From the NCBI GenBank assembly GCA_963792885.1, contig CAWBXX010000007.1:1-64000 (forward strand): a stretch of DNA of 64,000 nucleotides, in the 5' to 3' direction. The notes under the pieces are model-generated. The model searched no databases. It had not been told where the DNA came from and saw nothing but the letters and a program-made list of their open reading frames with translations. This document shows, one piece after another, positions 46,062-55,577 of this stretch; within the stretch, counting starts at the first letter, position 1, and each line of letters opens with the position of its first letter. This DNA comes from DASWJZ01 sp963792885 (lineage in GTDB: Bacteria > Pseudomonadota > Alphaproteobacteria > Rhizobiales > Afifellaceae). Made by a program: the position numbers and the translations under genes.

Positions 46062-47299
46062 ATGGGATCGAGGTCGCTCAACACAACATGCTGCGTCGTC
46101 GGCGGCGGGCCGGCGGGCATGATGCTGGGCTTTCTGCTGGCGCGCGCGGGCGTGTCGGTGGCCGTCCTGGAAAAGCATGCGGACTTCCTGCGCGATTTCC
46201 GCGGCGACATCGTGCATCCCTCGACGCTCGAACTGATGCACGAACTCGGGTTGCTCGACGATTTCCTGAAGCTGCCGCATGAGGAGGTCGATCACCTCGC
46301 CGGCAAGATCGGCGGGCAGAGCGTTGCGAATTGCCGACTTCTCGCATCTGCCGACGCGCTGCAAATTCCTTGCGCTCATGCCGCAATGGGATTTTCTCGA
46401 ACTTCATGGCCGACCACGGCAGGCGCTACGGCAGCTTCGATCTGCATATGCGAACCGAGGTGACCGACCTGATCGAGGAGGGCGGAAAGGTCGTCGGCGT
46501 GCGCGCCAAGTCGCCGGAGGGCGAGATCGAGGTCCGCGCCGATCTCGTCGTCGGCTGCGACGGCCGCCACTCCACGGTGCGCGAGCGCGCCGGGTTGGAG
46601 GTGGAGGACATCGGCGCGCCGATCGACGTGCTCTGGTTCCGCGTCTCGCGCAAGCCCGGCGACGCCACCGATCTGTTCGGCCACATCGAGGCCGGCAAGA
46701 TGATGGTGATGCTCGACCGCGGCGACTACTGGCAATGCGCCTACGTCATCCCCAAGGGCGGCATCGAGCAGGTGAAGGCGAAGGGCCTGCCTGCGTTTCG
46801 CGACGCCGTCGTCTTCATGACGCCGTTCTTCAAGGACCGCATCGGCGAGATCAAGGATTGGGATGACGTGAAGCTCTTGACGGTGACCATCGACCGGCTG
46901 CGCAATTGGCACAGACCGGGGCTTCTCTGCATCGGCGACGCGGCGCATGCGATGTCGCCGGTCGGCGGCGTCGGCATCAATCTGGCGGTGCAGGATGCGG
47001 TTGCGGCGGCGAACATCCTTGCAGGGCCGCTGAGAGACGGGAACCTCACGTCCGAGCATCTCGATGCGGTGCAGCGGCGGCGCGCGCCGCCGATGCAGGC
47101 GATCCAGCGCCTCCAGGTCATTGCGCAGAATACGCTGTTGGCGCCCGCGATCTCCGGCGCGTCGAAACCGAAAGTGCCGTTCCCCGTCAAGCTGATGCAG
47201 GTGTTCCCGGTTCTCCGCAGGATACCGGCGCGCGTGATCGGCCTCGGCTTCCGCCGCGAGCACATCCAGACGAAGGAAGCATCCCCCGCGCGCGCATGA
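46062..47299 (+). CDS. FAD-dependent monooxygenase (aromatic-ring-hydroxylase type; frameshifted)
   Basis: About 412 residues with frame breaks near 46322 and 46400. It has the FAD-binding CCVVGGGPAGMMLGFLLARA, the DG motif VVGCDGRHSTVRERAGL, and LLCIGDAAHAMSPVGGVGIN, the GD motif that contacts FAD and NAD(P)H. This is the PHBH/UbiH-like family. It is close to 2-polyprenyl-phenol hydroxylase or other FAD-monooxygenases; the substrate is unknown. The next gene is 43 bases downstream in the same strand. Confidence 0.8.
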
Positions 47300-47342
47300 T
47301 CGCGAAGCGGCCACTGCGCCCCACGCAAACCAGGAGGCAGAC

Positions 47343-47627
47343 ATGCGACTGATGCTCAAGTTCACGATTCCGGTGGAGCGGGGTAACGCGGCCGCGGCCG
47401 ACGGGACGATCGCGAAGGCGATCGAACAGCTGGTCGCCGACGTCAAAGCGGAGGCGGCTTATTTCATGCTGCTCGACGGCAAGCGCGCCGGCCTCGTGTT
47501 CTTCGAGGAGACCGATCAGGCGCGCCTGCCGCAGATCAACGAGAAGTTCTTTGCCAGCGTCGACGCTGAGATCGAGATCATGCCGGCGCTCACCCTCGGC
47601 GACCTGAAGCGCGGCCTTTCCGGATAG
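47343..47627 (+). CDS. Small conserved hypothetical protein (DUF3303-like)
   Basis: A protein of 94 residues: MRLMLKFTIPVERGNAAAAD, IEQLVADVKAEAAYFMLLDG, RAGLVFFEETDQARLPQINE. It has the alternating strand-helix pattern of a dimeric alpha/beta barrel protein. The similarity to small DUF3303-type proteins is from feel, not a motif. It follows the FAD monooxygenase and may be cotranscribed. Confidence 0.55.
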   Translation: MRLMLKFTIPVERGNAAAADGTIAKAIEQLVADVKAEAAYFMLLDGKRAGLVFFEETDQARLPQINEKFFASVDAEIEIMPALTLGDLKRGLSG

Positions 47628-47763
47628 CCGCCGCCAAAGAAGACGGAAGGCCGGGGGCGCTACAGCTTCCCCTCGGACATCCTCAGATGGCGCGCGCGGC
47701 GGAAGTGCAGAGCCATTGGGGAAGTGCCCGGCCGCACGTGTGCAACACTGCTTCGTCGAGGGG

Positions 47764-48651
47764 CTACTCCCAGCTGATGTGTTCCCGCACCATATCGAGA
47801 CAGTCGCCCGCAACTAGCCGGATGCGATTGTCAGTAACCTCTCGGACCCAAACTTGCTCCTGATTGCCAAGGCCAACGGAATTACCAAACGCAACGCCAT
47901 CTGGGATGCTTCGGGCATCAAGCCGCTCAAGGTTGGTTTGATTGTAACCGAAGCCCATGAAGAACACTTGATCCGCATTCTGTATCAGGCCCTTCGCTCG
48001 CTCAAAGTCCTTATCCCGCCCGTCGGCGATGTCTTCATGAATAATCTTGATACCACGGACGCTTGAGTTGAGCGCCCATGTGTCTAAGTCGGGGTCAAAT
48101 TGCCTACCGCCAGCTTCCCAAGGAGGTGGTCCAAGTTGACCATGAAGATGGATGATTGGGAGAGATGAAAGCGCCTGGACAGCCTCCGCTTCTGTCTTAC
48201 CGTACGTATTCTGCAGCGCGGTCACAAAGAATGTCTCAACGGTGCGGTCATAGTTGAACGTCACAACGGAAAGGTGGTTCTTACCGAAACTTTCAAAGGA
48301 AGTGTTGAGATTATTATATAAATGACGTAGCCAGTTCTTCTTGTAACCGAATAGCGCCGATATAGTCTCACAAGGAACCAGGGCGGCTGCTATGGCCGCT
48401 TTTCCAATCTCAACGAATATTGGATTGTGTTCAAGGAAACCATCAAGAGAGTTCTTGCCGGAAAAGTAGAAAGCCTCCCTAAAAGCGAGGATGTCTCCCT
48501 CTCGAAATCCGAACGCGCGTAGCGCTTCAAATTGCTTGAGCCCAGGGTTCAAGAAGTCCACGACCTTAGCTGAAAGTTCGATCCCGGTCGGGAACCCAAA
48601 CGGCTTGCTCGCGCCGGCTCCGAGGACGAGCACGGTCTTCTTTGTGAGCAT
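47764..48651 (-). CDS. SIR2-like NAD-binding protein, lower GC than surroundings
   Basis: A protein of 295 residues, intact. The Rossmann NAD site is LVLGAGASKPFGFPTG (about 8-23). Next are the sirtuin-like catalytic Asn in VVTFNYDRTVE (Asn133 region) and the catalytic His in IIHLHGQLG (about 166-174). Then FFMGFGYNQTN (about 230-240) forms the distal NAD loop. The zinc-ribbon cysteines of protein-deacetylating sirtuins are absent. This is the SIR2_2/SIR2-like group, whose members often degrade NAD in antiphage defence. Base composition is visibly lower in GC than the neighbours. No partner gene is seen on the same strand, so it may act alone. Confidence 0.75.
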   Translation of the reverse strand: MLTKKTVLVLGAGASKPFGFPTGIELSAKVVDFLNPGLKQFEALRAFGFREGDILAFREAFYFSGKNSLDGFLEHNPIFVEIGKAAIAAALVPCETISALFGYKKNWLRHLYNNLNTSFESFGKNHLSVVTFNYDRTVETFFVTALQNTYGKTEAEAVQALSSLPIIHLHGQLGPPPWEAGGRQFDPDLDTWALNSSVRGIKIIHEDIADGRDKDFERAKGLIQNADQVFFMGFGYNQTNLERLDARSIPDGVAFGNSVGLGNQEQVWVREVTDNRIRLVAGDCLDMVREHISWE

Positions 48652-48887
48652 TAGGCTTTCCCTCTTGCTGAGATCCGCAAATTGAGTCGCCTCGAATCAA
48701 CGGGACGAAGCCAAGGCTTTCAGCAGCGGCGTCTCTTCCCATCTCTCGCAAAGAGGAGAGGGGGTGGGGCGCGGCGCGAGCAAAGCTTTCCGCATTCCTG
48801 CTCTGCGTGCGAAACGCCGCACTCGCGGCGGGAGCTTGGCTGTCTTATGTCAGGGTGACTGCTCTAATCCTCCCGGAGCCTTCCCCA

Positions 48888-50021
48888 ATGCAAAATGGGC
48901 CACATCTCTTTTTGCCGCTATCGCTCGGCGGCTTCGTCCTCCCGAACCGTATCGCGGTTGCCCCGATGTGCCAGTATTCGGCTGCCGATGGCTCGGCCAC
49001 CGACTGGCACATGCAGCACTGGATGACGCTCGCCATGTCGGGCGCCGGGTCGGTGACGATCGAGGCGACCGGGGTGGAGCGGCGCGGGCGGATCACGCAT
49101 GGCTGCCTCGGGCTCTACAGCGACGAGAACGAGGCGGCGGCAAAGCGCACGCTCGACGCCGCCAGGCGCGTCGCCGCTCCCGGCACGCGCTTCGGCATCC
49201 AGCTCGCGCATGCCGGCCGCAAGGCCTCCAACCGCTTGCCCTGGGACGGCGGGGGGCCGCTCCAGCCGGGCGAGGATCCCTGGCAGACGGTCGGACCATC
49301 CGCGATCGCCTTCGATGACGGCTGGAACGTTCCGACCGCGCTCGACAGAGACGGCATCGCTCGCCTCGTCGAAGCCTTCGTGCAGGCCGCGAAGCGCGCC
49401 GAGCGCGCCGGCTTCGACTACGTCGAGCTGCACGGGGCGCACGGCTACCTGATGCACGAGTTCCTCTCGCCCTTCTCCAACAAGCGCGAGGACGAGTACG
49501 GCGGCTCGCTTCAGAACCGCATGCGGCTGATCCTCGAAGTGGCGAGCGCCGTGCGCGCGGCACTGCCGAAGCGCATGCTGGTCGGTGCGCGGCTCTCGGC
49601 CAGCGAATGGACCGACGGCGGCTTCTCGCCCGACGAAGCGGTGGTCGTCGCGCGCGCTCTGAAGGAGGCCGGCGTCGTCTACATCTGTGCCTCCTCCGGC
49701 GGCAATCTTGCCAAGGCGCAAATACCGTTCGTGCCGCTCTACCAGGTGCCGTTCGCGGAGAAGATCCGCCGCGAGGCGGGTATCGTGACGCGCGCCGTCG
49801 GGATGATCACGGAGCCGACGGAGGCGGAAGCGATCATGGCGGAAGGCAAGGCCGACATGGTTGCGCTCGCCCGCGCCATCCTCGCCGACCCGCGCTGGCC
49901 TTGGCGCGCCGCCGCTGCGCTCGGAGCGGAATTCACGCCGCCGCCGCAATATGCCCGCGCCGCGTCGACCATGATCAGATGGGCGGCGCCGGAGAAGCCG
50001 AAGCGGGCAAGCGCCGCCTAG
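48888..50021 (+). CDS. Old-yellow-enzyme NADH:flavin oxidoreductase (YqjM-like)
   Basis: A protein of 377 residues. The start MQNGPHLFLPLSLGGFVLPN is used because the OYE fold begins there. It has IAVAPMCQYSAADG (Cys as in the YqjM class), FGIQLAHAGRKAS (His pair for substrate), DYVELHGAHGYLMHEFLSPF, and SNKREDEYGGSLQNRMRLIL. The end RWAAPEKPKR supplies the Arg finger of the class. It is a flavin-mononucleotide enzyme reducing alkene bonds next to carbonyls, possibly for stress or xenobiotic handling. Confidence 0.9.
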   Translation: MQNGPHLFLPLSLGGFVLPNRIAVAPMCQYSAADGSATDWHMQHWMTLAMSGAGSVTIEATGVERRGRITHGCLGLYSDENEAAAKRTLDAARRVAAPGTRFGIQLAHAGRKASNRLPWDGGGPLQPGEDPWQTVGPSAIAFDDGWNVPTALDRDGIARLVEAFVQAAKRAERAGFDYVELHGAHGYLMHEFLSPFSNKREDEYGGSLQNRMRLILEVASAVRAALPKRMLVGARLSASEWTDGGFSPDEAVVVARALKEAGVVYICASSGGNLAKAQIPFVPLYQVPFAEKIRREAGIVTRAVGMITEPTEAEAIMAEGKADMVALARAILADPRWPWRAAAALGAEFTPPPQYARAASTMIRWAAPEKPKRASAA

Positions 50022-50109
50022 AACTCCGCTGCCGGCGCGACGAAAATCGCGCTATGCTCCTTGCCGGCCGCACCGCTACAGGCGACGGCTCCGACAGAGG
50101 AGGAAGCGC

Positions 50110-50433
50110 ATGCCCTTCTACATGATCCAGGCGTCCTACAAGGAAACGGCCGCCAAGGCTCTCATTGCCCGGCCGCACGATCGCAGCGAAGTGGTCAAGA
50201 AGATGATCGAGTCGCTTGGCGGCAAGCTGCATTCGTTCTTCCTCGCCTTCGGCGACTATGACGTCGTCGCGATCGTCGAGGCGCCGAGCAACGAGGCGGC
50301 CGTCGCGGCCGGCCTCGCCACCGTCTCCGGCGGAGCGCTGTCGCACTACAAGACCACCGTCCTCATCCCCCCGAAGGAAGCGGTCGCGGCGATGAAGAAG
50401 GCGAAGAAGATCGCGTATACGCCGCCGAAATAG
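50110..50433 (+). CDS. GYD domain protein
   Basis: A protein of 107 residues: MPFYMIQASYKETAAKALIA, then AFGDYDVVAIVEAPSNEAAV with the Gly-Asp-Tyr-Asp motif. The GYD family (DUF1428-like small barrel) is of unknown function. A GAGGAGG-like ribosome site precedes it. It stands between the OYE and DUF72 genes, all on the plus strand, with only 12 bases to DUF72. Confidence 0.8.
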   Translation: MPFYMIQASYKETAAKALIARPHDRSEVVKKMIESLGGKLHSFFLAFGDYDVVAIVEAPSNEAAVAAGLATVSGGALSHYKTTVLIPPKEAVAAMKKAKKIAYTPPK

Positions 50434-50445
50434 ATCGAGGCACTG

Positions 50446-51260
50446 ATGGCAACGAAGGGCGACGCCGGCGGCATCGTTCGTGTCGGCATCGGCGGATGGA
50501 CCTATGCGCCGTGGCGCGGCCTCTTCTACCCGGAGAAGCTGCCGGCGAAGCGTGAGCTCGAGCACGCGAGCCGGCAGCTGACCGCGATCGAGATCAACGG
50601 CACGTTCTATCGCAGCCAGGGGCCGAAGAGCTTCGCCAAGTGGCGCGAGGAGACGCCGGAGGATTTCGTCTTCGCGGTGAAGGGCCATCGCGCCGTCGTC
50701 AATGCCAAGAAGCTCGCCGAGGCGGGCGGCGCGGTCGAGTGGTTCTTCAAGTCGGGCGTTACCGAACTCAAGGAGAAGCTCGGGCCGGTGCTCTGGCAGC
50801 TTGCGCCGTTCAAGAAATTCGACGCGGCCGATATTGACGGCTTCCTTGCGCTCTTGCCGAAGGAGGCCGACGGGCTTCCCGTTCGCCACGCGATCGAGGT
50901 GCGCTCGAAGAGCTTCCTCGTGCCGGAGTTCGTCGACATCGCGGCGAAGCATGGGGTCGCAATCGTCTTCGCCGAGTCCGACACGCATCCGGCGATCTCC
51001 GACGTGACCGCCGACTTCGTCTATCTGCGCCTGCAAAGGTCCGTGGCCGACATCGAGACGGGCTATGCCGCCGCCGACCTCGACCGCTGGGCGGCGTGCG
51101 CCAAGGCGTGGGCGGCAGGCGGCGTGCCCGCCGACCTTCCGGCGATCGGCGAGAACAAGCCCGAAGAAGATGAAGCGCGACGTCTTCGTCTTCTTCATCG
51201 CCTCGGCGAAGGAGCGGAATCCCGGCCGCCGCCGAGGCGCTGATCGCGCGGCTCGGCTAG
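50446..51260 (+). CDS. DUF72 (YecE-like) protein (frameshifted at C-terminus)
   Basis: About 270 residues. The start is MATKGDAGGIVRVGIGGWTY. Family landmarks are YAPWRGLFYPEKLPAKRELE, INGTFYRSQGPKSFAKWREE and FVFAVKGHRAVVNAKKLAEA. Near 51170 and 51225 the frame changes and the C-terminus continues KRDVFVFFIASAKERNPAAA and ALIARLG. DUF72 is a TIM-barrel-like family without a known function. It follows the GYD gene and is probably in the same operon. Confidence 0.8.
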
Positions 51261-51580
51261 GCGTCCGAGCCTTCCGACAAAAGGAGAGGGCCGGCGCGGT
51301 GGCCGGCCCCAAGGCGGACAGGAGGTAAAGCGGATGGAGCCAACGCGGGAGGAGTGCCTTGGCGTCCGATGCGCAGGTGGGAGAATGGCATCGGCCCGTG
51401 TCCGGCGTGTTGCGCTCCGCTTGAAATAGGGTTTCGCGGACGGTCCGAAATGTTTCGTCGCTGAGCGTCGGGACGTGAGAGTCCGATCGCGGGCCGTTAA
51501 GACGCCATTTAGGTTGCGGTGACATGAATCCGGAGCGCCGTGCCCATGGCGGGCTTTGCGGCGCACGGGATGTGAGAATC
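51261..51580. other. Intergenic region with a GGGCCGGC hairpin
   Basis: After the DUF72 stop there is a hairpin with arms GGGCCGGC and GCCGGCCC (51288-51309). It has no T-run. Beyond it nothing gene-like is seen before the BA14K gene, whose promoter probably lies here. Confidence 0.4.
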
Positions 51581-51928
51581 ATGGTCACGCGTAGCCTCGC
51601 CCTTCTTGCTCCTCTCGCTCTTGTGCTCGGCGCCACCGCCCCGGCGAACGCGGGAGGCGGGGACGCGCTCCTCGGCGGCGTCGCCGGCTTCGCGGTCGGC
51701 ACCATCTTCGGCAATGCCACCGCGCAGCCGCGTTACTATGCGCCGCCGCCCGTCTACGTCGTGCCCGCTCCGCCGCCGCCGGTCGTCTACCAGCCGGTGC
51801 CCGTCTATTATGCGCCCGCGCCGTGGACGCCGGATTGGTACGCCTACTGCGCACGCAAGTACCAGAGCTTCGATCCGCGCTCGGGTACCTATCTTGGCTT
51901 CGACGGCTTCCGCCGTCTCTGCGAATGA
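51581..51928 (+). CDS. BA14K-family exported protein 1
   Basis: A protein of 115 residues. The signal peptide is MVTRSLALLAPLALVLGATA, cut after NA. A Gly-rich helix (GDALLGGVAGFAVGTIFGNA) and a Pro/Tyr-rich linker (YAPPPVYVVPAPPPPVVYQP) lead to the BA14K signature WYAYCARKYQSFDPRSGTYL and FDGFRRLCE. Brucella BA14K is a lectin-like immunoreactive surface protein. A longer N-terminus from 51524 is possible but adds no signal. A second copy follows. Confidence 0.75.
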   Translation: MVTRSLALLAPLALVLGATAPANAGGGDALLGGVAGFAVGTIFGNATAQPRYYAPPPVYVVPAPPPPVVYQPVPVYYAPAPWTPDWYAYCARKYQSFDPRSGTYLGFDGFRRLCE

Positions 51929-51954
51929 GCCGGATCTGCCCTCTTTGAGCTTCG

Positions 51955-51986
51955 AAGGCCGGCCCTCTCGCGCCGGCCTTATTGTT
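51955..51986 (+). terminator. Terminator after BA14K protein 1
   Basis: Arms AAGGCCGGC and GCCGGCCTT with an eight-base loop, followed by ATTGTT. The strong stem suggests rho-independent ending. Confidence 0.6.
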
Positions 51987-52129
51987 GGCCAAGTATCTGC
52001 TAAGACCCCGGGCGTTCGGGGAACTTTTCCTGTTCATTCACGGTTCAGATGAACTGCGCGAATGTTCCGCTGAAGGGGCGCGGGAGCGCCCGGGCGCCGG
52101 CAACCGGCGCGCGAACGGAGATACGAACC

Positions 52130-52543
52130 ATGCGTTTCATGAAACCCACGGCGGCGGCGCTCGCTCTGGCGATCGGCGCGCTCTCTTTCTCAGGCGTCGC
52201 GGAGGCGCGGAACCGCCATTATCATAATAATAACAACGGCGGTGCCGCGGTCGCAGGCATCTTCGGCTTCGCCGCCGGAGCGCTGGTCGCGGGCGCTCTC
52301 TCGCAGCCGCGTTATCCGAGCAACTACTACTACTATCAGCCGGCCCCAGTTTACGTCGCCCCGCCGCCGCCGGTCGTCTATCGGCCCTATCAGCCGCGGT
52401 ACCAGCCGGCTCCGGTCTACTACGCTGGCCCACAGCCCTGGTCGCCGCAGTGGTATTCCTACTGCGACGCCCGCTATCGCTCGTTCAATCCCAGCACGGG
52501 CTACTTCCTCGGCTACGACGGCCAGTACCACTTCTGCCGCTGA
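52130..52543 (+). CDS. BA14K-family exported protein 2
   Basis: A protein of 137 residues with signal MRFMKPTAAALALAIGALSF cut after VAEA. The mature part begins with a His/Asn patch (NRHYHNNNNGGAAVAG), has the Gly-rich helix (IFGFAAGALVAGALS), a Tyr/Pro-rich linker (YYYYQPAPVYVAPPPPVVYR) and ends with the signature WYSYCDARYRSFNPSTGYFL and YDGQYHFCR. It is a tandem relative of the 51.6 kb protein. Ribosome site ACGGAGA is well placed. Confidence 0.75.
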   Translation: MRFMKPTAAALALAIGALSFSGVAEARNRHYHNNNNGGAAVAGIFGFAAGALVAGALSQPRYPSNYYYYQPAPVYVAPPPPVVYRPYQPRYQPAPVYYAGPQPWSPQWYSYCDARYRSFNPSTGYFLGYDGQYHFCR

Positions 52544-52572
52544 CGCCTTTCGCCGCCCAGACCAAGGCAATT

Positions 52573-52597
52573 GGCCGGCCTCGCGCCGGCCTTTTTC
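52573..52597 (+). terminator. Rho-independent terminator after BA14K protein 2
   Basis: Arms GGCCGGC and GCCGGCC, five-base loop, then TTTTTCTTT. A classic stem and T-run. Confidence 0.8.
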
Positions 52598-52899
52598 TTT
52601 CCGCGTCCGTGGCGGTGACGGCGTGCCGTTTGTGGCTGCAATCGGATGTCAAGTCGTTCACGGCAATTCTGCCATGCGCTGAGCAAAGAATTTCTAGACC
52701 AAAAGCTTAATGGCATCGCTCCGTCGGTAGAAATGCGCGGCGTAAAGGGGAAATACCGGAGCAGGCCAGGACAATTCGCCGCCTACATTTCAAGGAATTG
52801 GTACGCCTTCGCCAAAATCTCTCTTTTTTGAGGCAAAATCTCGCCTCCTTTGATGGGCCCTTGCGCGGCTGCGTGAAACATCAAGGGAGAAGCGGGCTG
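52598..52899. other. Intergenic region upstream of RlpA
   Basis: No gene seen. It is AT-richer between 52680 and 52830 than its surroundings, as expected for the rlpA promoter region. It contains one GGGAAATACCG motif (52748), without the rest of the 43-bp element. Confidence 0.35.
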
Positions 52900-53263
52900 A
52901 TGCCCTTTTCGGTAAGACGCATGTTCATCGCGACGCTGGTCGCAGTTTTCTTTGCAGCTATTGGTGGGAGCGCGAGCGCCGAAACGGGCCGCGCATCCTG
53001 GTACGCGCTGACCTCGAAGACCGCTTCCGGTGAGCGGTGCGATCCCGGCGCGCTCACCGCCGCCCATCGGTACGCTTCCATTCGGAACGAAGGTGAAGGT
53101 GGAGAACCTGCGCAACGGTCGCTCGGTCGTCGTCCGCATCAACGACCGCGGTCCGTTCGTGGCGGGGCGCATTATCGACCTCACCAAGGCCGCGGCAGGC
53201 AAGCTGGGATTCATCAATTCCGGCGTGACGTCTGTGCGCCTGACTGTCATGGAAAGAGGCTAA
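52900..53263 (+). CDS. RlpA-like septal-ring lytic transglycosylase (frameshifted)
   Basis: About 120 residues across a break near 53070. The start is MPFSVRRMFIATLVAVFFAA, a signal peptide ending SASA. The double-psi beta-barrel follows: GRASWYALTSKTASGERCDP, then LPFGTKVKVENLRNGRSVVV and RINDRGPFVAGRIIDLTKAA. The catalytic Asp is in NDRGPF. RlpA proteins cut glycan strands lacking peptide stems. This one lacks a SPOR domain, so it is a short form. Confidence 0.8.
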
Positions 53264-53525
53264 AAGCTTAGGTTTCCCAACGCCGAGCCCGCTGCTTCTG
53301 CGCGCGATTCGCGCTTGCCGAGGCGGCGGGCTTGTGCATAAGTGGCCGGGCGACGGCTTCGTTTGCGGAAGCCGGCGAGGTTGGATGGGCCCCCGAAAGT
53401 TTTGGTTTCCCGGCCGTAATGTATGACTCCTCTCCGAATGCCGCACGCCTGCCCGCGCCGGCGCAGACCTTTTGTATGAGGTCGAGCGCTGGCTTTTATG
53501 TGTTTCTGCGAGAGGACTTTGAGTG

Positions 53526-54194
53526 ATGAGCGAGAACGGCGGCGACGACGACGACTTTGAGCGTCGCGAGCATCGCGACCGCGATCGCGGTCCCCGGCGT
53601 GGCGGACAGCGCGAGTTCGGGGGCGAGAGAGACTTCGGCGGCGATGCCCCCAGCGGAGGCGGCGGTGGCTATGGCGACCGCGGCGGTTTCGGTGGCGGTG
53701 GCGGCGGTGGGTACCGCGGCGGCGGCGACCGTGATGGCGGCGGTGGTGGTGGTGGCTATCGTGGCGGCGGCGGTGGTGGTGGCTATCGTGGCGGCGGCGG
53801 TGGCGGAGGCTATCGCGGCGGCGGCGGTGGCGGCGGAGGCTTTCGCGGCGACCGCGAAGGCGGTGGCGGCGGCGGTTATCGCGGCGGCGGCGGCGGCGGC
53901 GGTGGCGGCGGCGGATTTCGCAGCGGCGGCGGTGGTGGCGGCGGCTATCAGGATCGCGAGCCGCGCGAGCGCGGGCCACGCCAGAACGGCACCCTCAAGT
54001 TCTTCAACAACGATCGCGGCTTCGGCTTCATCACGCCGGAGAGTGGTGGCAAGGACGTCTTCGTCCATATCTCGGCGATCGAGCGCTCCGGCCTTCAGCA
54101 GCTCGCGGAAGGGACCAAGCTCTCCTTCGAGACCGAGGACGATCGTCGCGGCCGCGGCCCGCAGGCGGTGAACCTGCAGATCGTCGAAGAATAG
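53526..54194 (+). CDS. RGG/glycine-rich protein with C-terminal cold-shock domain
   Basis: A protein of 222 residues. The first 150 are low-complexity: acidic start (MSENGGDDDDFERREHRDRD), then repeats of GGYRGGG and GGGFRGD, with Arg and Tyr spaced in Gly runs. The cold-shock domain at about 153-220 has NGTLKFFNNDRGFGFITPES and DVFVHISAIE, the two RNA-binding motifs. Cold-shock domains bind single-stranded RNA; RGG tails raise RNA affinity and can drive condensates. The layout is an N-terminal RGG, unlike the usual bare 70-residue Csp. Confidence 0.85.
   Translation: MSENGGDDDDFERREHRDRDRGPRRGGQREFGGERDFGGDAPSGGGGGYGDRGGFGGGGGGGYRGGGDRDGGGGGGGYRGGGGGGGYRGGGGGGGYRGGGGGGGGFRGDREGGGGGGYRGGGGGGGGGGGFRSGGGGGGGYQDREPRERGPRQNGTLKFFNNDRGFGFITPESGGKDVFVHISAIERSGLQQLAEGTKLSFETEDDRRGRGPQAVNLQIVEE
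53690..53945 (+). repeat. Glycine-rich codon repeats (GGC/GGT/TATCGTGGC)
   Basis: Imperfect tandem units coding GG(Y/F)RGGG, mostly 24-27 bases long, make up this stretch. Slippage here could change the length between strains. Confidence 0.7.
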
Positions 54195-54219
54195 CGCGAC
54201 CTCTTTCGGAGACGAATTC

Positions 54220-54250
54220 AGCGGCGGGGCATGCCCCGCCGCTTTCGTTT
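54220..54250 (+). terminator. Terminator after the cold-shock gene
   Basis: A 24-base perfect palindrome with arms AGCGGCGGGGCA and TGCCCCGCCGCT, then TTCGTTT. It lies 26 bases after the stop and can also end the opposite-strand aminotransferase transcript. Confidence 0.7.
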
Positions 54251-54267
54251 GCGCCGCGTTCGTCGGG

Positions 54268-55470
<1,203 letters not shown>

Positions 55471-55577
55471 GGCTTGCTCCGGGGCGCTTGGCGAAAACAA
55501 GGTGGAAACGGCGGCGGACCCTATTGTCGGAGCGCCGCCTTCGCAAGCGCGAATACGCCGCCGGAGGAGGGTTCGCG

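Noticed and set aside
52748..52790. Fourth copy of the 43-bp element ahead of rlpA
   Set aside because: Only GGGAAATACCG is present; GATA and GCTAT blocks are missing and the orientation is reversed relative to the gene.
53496..54068. Ala/Thr-rich minus-strand frame opposite the cold-shock gene
   Set aside because: A by-product of GGC/GGT repeats on the plus strand.
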